A DNA stretch of 64,000 nt, taken from assembly GCF_001877785.1 (NCBI RefSeq), contig NZ_MINN01000128.1:1-64000 (forward strand). The letters run 5' to 3'. Numbering within the stretch: the stretch's first letter is position 1; each line of letters starts with the position of its first letter. This document shows, one piece after another, positions 57,705-64,000 of the stretch. Origin of the DNA: Rossellomorea aquimaris. GTDB taxonomy: Bacteria; Bacillota; Bacilli; Bacillales; Bacillaceae_B. The position numbers were made by a program, and so were the translations under genes. The notes below the pieces were generated by a model, which was not told the origin of the DNA, searched no databases, and worked only from the letters and a program-made list of their open reading frames with translations.

Positions 57705-58532
57705 ATGAAGCAGGGAGTCGATTTTATCAAGTTTAATCCGACAGAGAACATGACCGTTCTGGTAAAGTCCATGCACAATAAGGAAGATCATGCCCGTATC
57801 GCAGAAAAGCTGATGTCTTATGACTGCGTCCATGCAGAGCAGGTGGGTTTCATCAAACTTTCTGAACAAGAAGGGATGGTTTCGTCATTACGTATGGCAG
57901 GAGGGGAGTTCTGCGGGAATGCGTGCATGTCGCTTGCAGCATACATCGCTTCAGTAAATGGTTTACCCGAGGGGAAAGGAATTAACGTGGCGATGGAGGC
58001 TTCAGGTACCGGGGAACTGGTGCGTTGCAGGGTTAAAAGGGAGGTTGATAGGTACCACTGCAAGTTATCGATGCCGCTGCCTTCAGCGATCGGGAAAAAT
58101 CAGCGGGATGATTTCGCCCACTTCTCTATGGCTATGATTCAATATGAAGAAGCAGTCCACATCGTGATCGAAGTGGACGAGATAAATTCCGGAGTCCGGG
58201 TGCAGGCGGAGGAGATGGCGAGAATAATCGGTTCTGGATATGAGGGGAAACTTGTAGGAGTGCTGGTGTATATCCCTCATACCGAGGAGCTTGCCCCCCT
58301 CATATATGTCCCGGAAATAGGGAGCATGATCTGGGAACGCGGCTGTGGATCCGGCACTGCTTCTCTCGCGGCATATCTTGCCTGGAAAAAAAGAGAGATC
58401 ATCTCCGCTCTGGTTAAGCAGCCGGGAGGAGTGATGAAAGCTGCCTGTGAATGGGAAAAGGGTTCTATCCGGGCGATTGAGATCGAAGGAACCGTCGGCA
58501 TCGTAGCGGAGGGAAAAGCATATATCGGTTAA
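57705..58532 (+). CDS. cntK: Histidine racemase of opine metallophore synthesis (CntK-like)
   Basis: A 275-residue protein with the diaminopimelate-epimerase fold, 272 in S. aureus CntK. Catalytic Cys are in MAGGEFCGNACMSL and WERGCGSGTASLAAYL. In staphylopine synthesis CntK makes D-histidine from L-histidine. The gene is followed by cntL- and cntM-like genes, which separates it from true DapF. ATG 57705 has GAGAGG five bases upstream. Zur-type boxes precede it. Confidence 0.9.
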   Translation: MKQGVDFIKFNPTENMTVLVKSMHNKEDHARIAEKLMSYDCVHAEQVGFIKLSEQEGMVSSLRMAGGEFCGNACMSLAAYIASVNGLPEGKGINVAMEASGTGELVRCRVKREVDRYHCKLSMPLPSAIGKNQRDDFAHFSMAMIQYEEAVHIVIEVDEINSGVRVQAEEMARIIGSGYEGKLVGVLVYIPHTEELAPLIYVPEIGSMIWERGCGSGTASLAAYLAWKKREIISALVKQPGGVMKAACEWEKGSIRAIEIEGTVGIVAEGKAYIG

Positions 58533-58548
58533 GTTTCATTACCGGTTC

Positions 58549-58592
58549 GTGGTGCCAGGCAAAAAACCGTCAAATTGTGCCTCGTGCCACCA
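58549..58592. repeat. GTGCCAGGCA-type imperfect inverted repeat
   Basis: GTGGTGCCAGGCA...TGCCTCGTGCCAC in the cntK-cntL gap, sharing GTGGTGCCAGGCA with the head of the 45.8-kb array. It may be a partial attenuator inside the operon. Confidence 0.5.
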
Positions 58593-58666
58593 AACAAAGC
58601 ACGACATCAAACACATAGCATAACGGCACATCAAAATTAAAACTGAACGGTACAGGAGGGAATCAA

Positions 58667-59470
58667 ATGAAAGCAATCAGGACATTTGAAGGGGAATTGG
58701 ATATCTTTTTAGAACGATTCGAACATACCGTTCAAAGTTTTATACAGGAAGGAACCAGCGCCGGGGAATTGGAGCAGCTGGTGGATGACTATTCAAGTTT
58801 CATACTCAGTCCCGAATACATTTCAAGATGGGAGCAATTAGTTGCAGCAGGGGTTCCGGAAATAGTGAAGAAATTGCAAAAGTCTTCCGCTCTTGCCGTT
58901 GCTGTACTGGAGAAACACCGGGCTATGAAACTACTGAAAGGGGAGTCCGGAAAAGCGGATTACTTTGAAAATATCGAATCCTGCATCGACAAGGAATTCG
59001 GCCGTTTCCAAGTGACGGATGAGTCGGTCGTCCTCCTTGTGGGATCCGGGGCATTCCCCATGACACCGTTATTAATTGCGGGAAGGACGGGTGCTAAAGT
59101 GATCGGAATCGATATCGATGAAGATGCGGTCACGCTTGGAAGGCAGGTCGTAGAAAGACTTGGTGCAGACCTGGATATAAGGATTGAGCCAAAGCCGGCA
59201 GAAGAGCTGGATAAATTGAATGAAGTGACGCATATCATCTTCAGTTCGACAGTCGATGGGAAATATAAAATCCTGGACAGTCTGTATGAGAAGACCGGGG
59301 ATAGAGTGGTCGTATCAATGCGCTACGGCAACGGACTTAAATCGCTGTTCAACTTTCCATCAAAGTCGGTGAATGAGGAAAAATGGATCATAGCAGAGAA
59401 CTTCATTCGCAACGATCAAATTTTCGATATTCTCATCTATGAAAAAGCAATGAAAGGAGGAAGCCGATGA
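58667..59470 (+). CDS. cntL: Nicotianamine-synthase-like aminobutyryl transferase (CntL-like)
   Basis: A 267-residue SAM-binding protein; S. aureus CntL is of similar length. The nicotianamine-synthase motif is VVLLVGSGAFPMTPLLIAGRTGAKVIGIDIDEDAVTLGRQVV. CntL transfers the aminobutyrate group of S-adenosylmethionine to D-histidine. The N-terminal ~90 residues are helical. CAGGAGGG lies before the ATG, and it overlaps cntM by ATGA, implying coupled translation. Confidence 0.92.
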   Translation: MKAIRTFEGELDIFLERFEHTVQSFIQEGTSAGELEQLVDDYSSFILSPEYISRWEQLVAAGVPEIVKKLQKSSALAVAVLEKHRAMKLLKGESGKADYFENIESCIDKEFGRFQVTDESVVLLVGSGAFPMTPLLIAGRTGAKVIGIDIDEDAVTLGRQVVERLGADLDIRIEPKPAEELDKLNEVTHIIFSSTVDGKYKILDSLYEKTGDRVVVSMRYGNGLKSLFNFPSKSVNEEKWIIAENFIRNDQIFDILIYEKAMKGGSR

Positions 59471-60762
59471 ATCCTCGTGTCTTATTGGCAGGGACCGGAC
59501 CGGTATCTGTTCAACTTGCCGTCATTGCGAAAAAAAAGCTGAATTGTGAAGTTGGCATCGCAGGCAGGAGGTCAGTACGCGGGCGTAAATTCTTTCAGGC
59601 CCTTGCTGAAAACCGTCAGCGCATTGCTGTTTCTGTTCAAAAAGAAACAATCCGCGGTATGGAGGGCGTGTGTGTGATCGACAACATTTATTCCGGTTAC
59701 GAAGCGGTGCAAGGAAAGTGGGATGTCCTTGTACTTACTGTGACGACTGATTCATACACAGCTGTCTTGAAGTCAATTGACCGGGAAGTATTGAAAAAGG
59801 TCAGCAGCATTGTACTGATTTCGCCTACTTTCGGTTCCAACAGTCTTGTAAAACAGTTCATAAAGGGAATTAATGCAAAGTGCGAGATCATCAGCTTCTC
59901 CACCTATCTTGGGGATACCCGCTGGGTGGGCGGCGAGCCCTCTCATCATGTCATCACGGCTGCAGTGAAGAAAAGGCTGTATATCGGATCGGGCTTTCGG
60001 GAATCCAAGGTGATTCAAAGACTTGTGAATGCCGGAGAAGATATGGGCATTGAACTTGTCCATGTACCATCTCCTCTTGAAGCGGAAACGAGGAACATAT
60101 CCCTGTACGTACATCCGCCTCTCTTCATGAATGAGTATACGCTTCGTGCCATTTTTGAAGAAGGTACGAGAAAGTATGTGTATAAACTCTTTCCGGAAGG
60201 TCCAATCACCCACCGGCTGATCCGTATCATGCGGTCTCAATGGAAGGAAATGATGGGGATTTTGGAGAAGCTGGGGGTTCCGCAGCTCAACCTCCTCAAA
60301 TTCATGACGGATGATACCTATCCGGTAAGGCCTGAGAGTCTACCGCGCCGGGACATCGAACACTTTGGGGATTTAGAGCCGGTTCATCAGGAGTATTTAC
60401 TGTACATACGTTATACTTCCCTGCTTATTGATCCGTTTTCAACACCGGATGAAGATGGCAGATACTTTGATTTCTCCGCTGTCCCGATCCGGAAGCTGTT
60501 CGTCAACCACGAAGGGGAACTTGATATCCCCAGGATGCCGAAAGAAGATTATTACCGGATTAAAATTATCCAGGGCATTGCCAGGCATCTTGAAGTGGAG
60601 TGCCCGGCCATAGACGGTCTCATTTTGGTCTATGAAGAAAATCTGAAGAAAGCGGCAGAACTCTATAAGGATAAATTATTATCGGAAGCTTTCATACTCC
60701 GGGATTTTCATGGAGATATCGGTAGGATCACCCGGGAATTGAAAACACACTCAGAAGAGTGA
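59467..60762 (+). CDS. cntM: Opine dehydrogenase of staphylopine type (CntM-like)
   Basis: A 431-residue NADPH-dependent opine dehydrogenase (DUF2338), 433 in S. aureus. The Rossmann start is VLLAGTGPVSVQLAVIAKKKLN, and the catalytic region contains YLGDTRWVGGEPSHHVITAAVKKRL and SLYVHPPLFMNEYTL. CntM condenses the CntL product with a keto acid (pyruvate in S. aureus, 2-oxoglutarate in pseudopaline and bacillopaline). The keto acid used here cannot be told. Its ATG overlaps cntL's stop. Confidence 0.92.
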   Translation: MNPRVLLAGTGPVSVQLAVIAKKKLNCEVGIAGRRSVRGRKFFQALAENRQRIAVSVQKETIRGMEGVCVIDNIYSGYEAVQGKWDVLVLTVTTDSYTAVLKSIDREVLKKVSSIVLISPTFGSNSLVKQFIKGINAKCEIISFSTYLGDTRWVGGEPSHHVITAAVKKRLYIGSGFRESKVIQRLVNAGEDMGIELVHVPSPLEAETRNISLYVHPPLFMNEYTLRAIFEEGTRKYVYKLFPEGPITHRLIRIMRSQWKEMMGILEKLGVPQLNLLKFMTDDTYPVRPESLPRRDIEHFGDLEPVHQEYLLYIRYTSLLIDPFSTPDEDGRYFDFSAVPIRKLFVNHEGELDIPRMPKEDYYRIKIIQGIARHLEVECPAIDGLILVYEENLKKAAELYKDKLLSEAFILRDFHGDIGRITRELKTHSEE

Positions 60763-60849
60763 GGTTTTAGAACTTTTGGAGAAACCTTACCATCAGTAGG
60801 CAAGCAGAAAGAGAATAAAAGAAATGAAAGAATCAGAGGAGAGAAGAGT

Positions 60850-62457
60850 ATGAACAAGAGTAAAATTGTTTTGTTTTCCCTGTTTATCATATGTTTGGCC
60901 GTTTCGGCAGCATGTTCATCAGAGAAAGGCGAGGAATCCGAAGGCCTCAGTGAAAAAAATGAATTGGTCTATGCCACTGCAAAAGATATCAACGACATGA
61001 ATCCACACCTCTACGCGGGATCGATGCCGGCGCAGGGAAAAGTATTTGAATCACTTGTGGAGAACACCGAAGACGGCATAAAGCCGCTACTTGCTAAATC
61101 CTGGGAAATTTCAGGGGGCGGCAAGGTGTATACCTTCCATTTAAGAGAAGGTGTCACCTTCCATGATGGTGAACCTTTCAACGCAGAAGCAGTGAAAAAG
61201 AATATAGAGGCAGTTCAGCGCAACAAAGAAAAGCATTCGTGGATCAAACTTTCAGCTAAGATCGAAAATGTCCATGCTATCGATGAATATAAAGTGAAAA
61301 TGGTACTATCCGAGCCCTATGACCCCGCGCTTGTCGAACTATCCATGACAAGGCCCTACGTATTTATCTCACCAAACGATTTTAAAGATGGTGAAACAAA
61401 AAACGGCGTGAAAGGCTACAACGGCACGGGTCCATATATCTTAACTGACCAAAAGATTAAAGAGTACGCTGTATTTGAAGCGAACAAAGATTATTGGGGA
61501 GGGGAGCCTGACATCGAGAAAATAACTGCGAAAGTGCTTCCTGCCGGTGAAACTACCTTCCTGGCTTTCCAAAAGGGAGAAATTAATTTCGCTTTTACCG
61601 ATGACCGGGGAGCAGACAGCTTGAATAAGGAAGCGATGGAGCAATTGGATGAAAGCGGTGATTATCAGGTGAAAAGAAGCGAACCGATGAATACGAAAAT
61701 GATTGTGGCGAACAGCAGCAAAGTCGGCCATCCTGTCAGCGAGAAATCCGTTCGGGAGGCCATTTGGTATGCCATTGACCGCAAAACGATTGCAGAAGAG
61801 ATTCTCGAAGGTACTGAAACCGAAGCACACACTCTTTTTTCCTCGAATGTCAACTATGCGGACGTTGAGTTGGAAAAGCGCGGATTTGATTTGAAAAAAG
61901 CGGAGAATCTCCTTGAAGATGCCGGCTGGAAAGCAAAGGAAGAAGGTGGGATAAGGGAGAAAGATGGTCATCCGCTGACCTTGGAATTATATTATGACGT
62001 CAATTCAGGGTCCCAAAAAACAGAAGCAGAATTCATTCAGAGTTCATTGAAAAAAATAGGTGTTGAGCTGGAACTCATAGGGGAAGAATCAAGTTCAATA
62101 GCGAACAGGAGGTCTACCGGGGAGTATGATTTATTATTTAATCAAACTTGGGGACTTGCATACGATCCGCAAAGTACCATTGCAGCCTTCACCTCGGACG
62201 CTTCATATCTTCATACCACAAAAGGCATAGATCAAGCCGGCGAATTGTATAAAAAAATTGATCAAGTGATGAAATCGACGGATGAGGAGAGGAAAAAAAC
62301 ATTGTACAAAGAGATTCTTACCATCGTTCATGAAGAGGCGGTGTTCATCCCGATTACCAACGGAAGCATGACAGTGGTGGCACCCTCAGACTTAAAAGGA
62401 TTATCGTTTAAGCAGACACAGTTTGAACTGCCGTTTGAGGAGATGCGTTTTGAGTAA
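60850..62457 (+). CDS. cntA: Metallophore/nickel ABC transporter substrate-binding lipoprotein (CntA-like)
   Basis: A 535-residue SBP family 5 (DppA/NikA/OppA) protein: lipobox SAAC, LVYATAKDINDMNPHLYAGSM near the N-terminus, GKVYTFHLREGVTFHDGEPFNAEAVKKNIEAV as the family signature, and repeated lobes to PIT. In S. aureus CntA binds the staphylopine-metal complex. It is ABC-type and followed by two permeases, so it fits import of the complex. AGAGGAGAG lies before the ATG, 87 bases after cntM. Confidence 0.85.
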   Translation: MNKSKIVLFSLFIICLAVSAACSSEKGEESEGLSEKNELVYATAKDINDMNPHLYAGSMPAQGKVFESLVENTEDGIKPLLAKSWEISGGGKVYTFHLREGVTFHDGEPFNAEAVKKNIEAVQRNKEKHSWIKLSAKIENVHAIDEYKVKMVLSEPYDPALVELSMTRPYVFISPNDFKDGETKNGVKGYNGTGPYILTDQKIKEYAVFEANKDYWGGEPDIEKITAKVLPAGETTFLAFQKGEINFAFTDDRGADSLNKEAMEQLDESGDYQVKRSEPMNTKMIVANSSKVGHPVSEKSVREAIWYAIDRKTIAEEILEGTETEAHTLFSSNVNYADVELEKRGFDLKKAENLLEDAGWKAKEEGGIREKDGHPLTLELYYDVNSGSQKTEAEFIQSSLKKIGVELELIGEESSSIANRRSTGEYDLLFNQTWGLAYDPQSTIAAFTSDASYLHTTKGIDQAGELYKKIDQVMKSTDEERKKTLYKEILTIVHEEAVFIPITNGSMTVVAPSDLKGLSFKQTQFELPFEEMRFE

Positions 62458-62567
62458 TCTGCACCGCTTTGTCATATCTTTTACACATAATTGGCCGATT
62501 GCCGGGAAAAGGGCCGGCAGGTTTGAAAGTCAGCATAGTTGATACCTGAAAAAGGAGGAGTGATTCA

Positions 62568-63500
62568 TTGTTTCACTTTGTGCTTAAAAGGCTGCTCGTC
62601 TCCATCCCTTTACTGTTTGTCATTTCGTTCATTTCTTTTGCGCTGATGAATCTGTCTCCAATGGATCCGGCGAAGGTAGTCCTTCAGTCTCAAGGGGTGC
62701 CAGTCATCACGGAAGAATTATTGGATCAAACAAGGGAAGAACTCGGGATGGACCGGTTTTTTCTGCTGCAATATGCAGATTGGCTGTGGTCTTGTCTGCA
62801 GCTTGATTTCGGAACATCCTATGTGACCGGGCAGCCTGTCTGGTCACTGCTCGGTCCGGCATTTCTCAATACACTGAAACTGACGGCCGTGTCTTCCATA
62901 ATGGTTATTTTTATTTCTATTATTCTAGGAGTCATCTGTGCCGTCAAAGAGGGGAAAGCGGTCGATCACGCCGTCAGGGGCAGCGCTTTTTTCCTGACGG
63001 CGATGCCTTCCTATCTGCTTGCATCGCTGATGATCTGGTACTTTTCAGTCAAACTGGATCTATTCCCTACAAATGGAATGGACTCTTATGAAAGTTATAT
63101 CCTGCCGGCATCTGTGATCACAATCAGTTATGCCGGCATCTACTTCAGGGTAGTGAGGAGTTCCATGATCAGCAATCTTCAGAAGGATTATGTGCTGTAC
63201 GGCAGGGCATGCGGATTGAAGGAAAGAAAGATTACCATGCGGATACTGCGCAATTCCCTTCAAGTCGCTATTTCTGTCTTCTGCATGGCGATTCCCATCA
63301 TCCTCGGGAGTACGGTCGTCATCGAGAATGTTTTTGCCTGGCCGGGAGTGGGGACCTTGAGTGTCGAATCTATTGTCAGCCGCGATTTCCCTATCCTGCA
63401 GGCGTATGTTTTGGTTGTAGCAGGAGCTTTTGTCGTGTTCAATGCCCTATCCGATATTGTGAACGCATTAATCAATCCAAGGATGAGGAATGATTTATAG
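62568..63500 (+). CDS. cntB: ABC transporter permease (CntB/NikB/DppB type)
   Basis: A 310-residue permease with six helices; LLVSIPLLFVISFISFALMNLSPMDPAK at the start and the EAA loop (VRSSMISNLQKDYVLYGRACGLKERKI) typical of the DppB family. A TTG start with AAAGGAGGAG seven bases upstream. The gene is followed by cntC with no gap, so the two permeases form the channel pair. ATPase genes should lie just outside the window. Confidence 0.9.
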   Translation: MFHFVLKRLLVSIPLLFVISFISFALMNLSPMDPAKVVLQSQGVPVITEELLDQTREELGMDRFFLLQYADWLWSCLQLDFGTSYVTGQPVWSLLGPAFLNTLKLTAVSSIMVIFISIILGVICAVKEGKAVDHAVRGSAFFLTAMPSYLLASLMIWYFSVKLDLFPTNGMDSYESYILPASVITISYAGIYFRVVRSSMISNLQKDYVLYGRACGLKERKITMRILRNSLQVAISVFCMAIPIILGSTVVIENVFAWPGVGTLSVESIVSRDFPILQAYVLVVAGAFVVFNALSDIVNALINPRMRNDL

Positions 63501-64000
63501 ATGAGCAGGTTAAAGAATTTATTCAAAGATCCCCTGGCCATTGTGTCCATTGGGATAATTTTAGTGACGGTCATAGCCGGGATACTCGCGCCTTTCATCG
63601 CTCCCCATGACCCGGAAGAAGTGAATATGGGCATGCGCTATGCACCGTCTTCGGCAGAATATCTTCTCGGGAATGATCATTTGGGGCGCGACATCCTATC
63701 TCGCATCATCTATGGAATCCGGCCTAGTGTACTGTGGGTGATAGCAGCCTTGGCCTTGTCAGTACTGATCGGAACAGTCATAGGATTCGTGTCCGGGTAT
63801 TTCGGGGGGAAGGCGGATGCCTTCCTTATGGGATGCTGCGACATCATGTTGTCATTCCCGGGGTATGTGATGGCCCTTGCGATCATCGGTGTTCTTGGTG
63901 TTGGTCTTGAAAACATCTTGATCGCCTTCATCACCATCAAGTGGGCATGGTTTGCGCGCATCATTCGCACTTCAGTCCGCCAGTTTGCCGAAGAAGACTA
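63501..64000 (+). CDS. cntC: ABC transporter permease (CntC/NikC/DppC type), partial
   Basis: The first ~166 residues of a DppC-type permease: LKNLFKDPLAIVSIGIILVTVIAGILAPFIAPHDPEEVNM, then YLLGNDHLGRDILSRIIYGIRPSVLWVIAALALSVLIGTVIGFVSGYFGGKADAFLM and WAWFARIIRTSVRQFAEED, all family hallmarks (LGTDxxGRDxxSR-type). It begins one base after the cntB stop and runs off the right edge. The rest of the importer and an exporter (cntE-like) would be expected beyond it. Confidence 0.88.
   Translation, partial: MSRLKNLFKDPLAIVSIGIILVTVIAGILAPFIAPHDPEEVNMGMRYAPSSAEYLLGNDHLGRDILSRIIYGIRPSVLWVIAALALSVLIGTVIGFVSGYFGGKADAFLMGCCDIMLSFPGYVMALAIIGVLGVGLENILIAFITIKWAWFARIIRTSVRQFAEED

Noticed and set aside
57705..58532. 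Diaminopimelate epimerase (dapF)
   Set aside because: Fold is the same, but neighbours cntL and cntM and the Zur boxes place it in metallophore synthesis.

Overview
The window looks like a chromosomal segment of a Gram-positive, endospore-former-type member of the Bacillaceae. The evidence is moderate GC, strong AAAGGAGG-type ribosome binding sites, frequent TTG and GTG starts, a T-box, a Bacillus-type fluoride riboswitch, a YdaP-type pyruvate oxidase, an Spx paralogue, a FosB-type enzyme, and DUF families typical of Bacillus. A Rossellomorea- or Bacillus-like genome is a reasonable guess, but it is an inference. No rRNA, tRNA, CRISPR array or prophage was seen. The left edge carries the end of an IS3-like element.

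Layout. 0-5.5 kb: IS end, a 21/42-bp repeat array, nitronate monooxygenase, pyruvate oxidase, phosphoglycerate mutase and two decayed genes. 5.6-7.7 kb: a phosphatase-like protein lacking the catalytic Cys, a fluoride riboswitch with two fluoride channel genes, and a P-loop kinase. 7.7-9.3 kb: a histidyl-tRNA synthetase paralogue behind a 17-codon leader with three consecutive His codons and an attenuator-like set of hairpins. 9.4-34.7 kb: an accessory region of monocistronic or short transcription units (NUDIX, GNAT, HAD, aminoglycoside-phosphotransferase-like, alpha/beta hydrolases, FosB, DinB, GrpB, SRPBCC, YitT, a sporulation-type histidine kinase, a class B PBP, small membrane proteins, lipoproteins). 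34.8-36.8 kb: a T-box and a second-type methionyl-tRNA synthetase. 36.9-44.4 kb: more accessory enzymes, including a phosphotransferase-kinase fusion. 44.5-49.3 kb: an envelope-stress cluster (HtrA protease, PrsA-like foldase, two-component system). 49.9-56.1 kb: MaoC, GNAT, an Spx-Rrf2-IDEAL redox module with shared operators, ElaA, DUF4181 genes and small proteins. 56.4-64.0 kb: a zinc region in which a znuA/adcA-type binding protein diverges from a staphylopine-type opine metallophore operon (cntKLM-ABC), with four Zur-type boxes between them; the operon runs off the right edge.

Two kinds of dispersed non-coding sequence run through the window. The first is a set of intergenic arrays whose short units repeat every 20-21 bp (25 bp in one family), that is about two helical turns; several arrays end in the same TGTCGAA-containing sequence although their repeat units differ. 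The second is about fifteen copies of a near-palindromic element with a GGGACAGGTACC-like core, often at gene ends and in three cases supplying the last codons and stop of the gene.

Eight or more genes are broken by single indels or in-frame stops, several of them at homopolymers or short tandem repeats. This points either to ongoing decay of accessory genes or to residual assembly indels.
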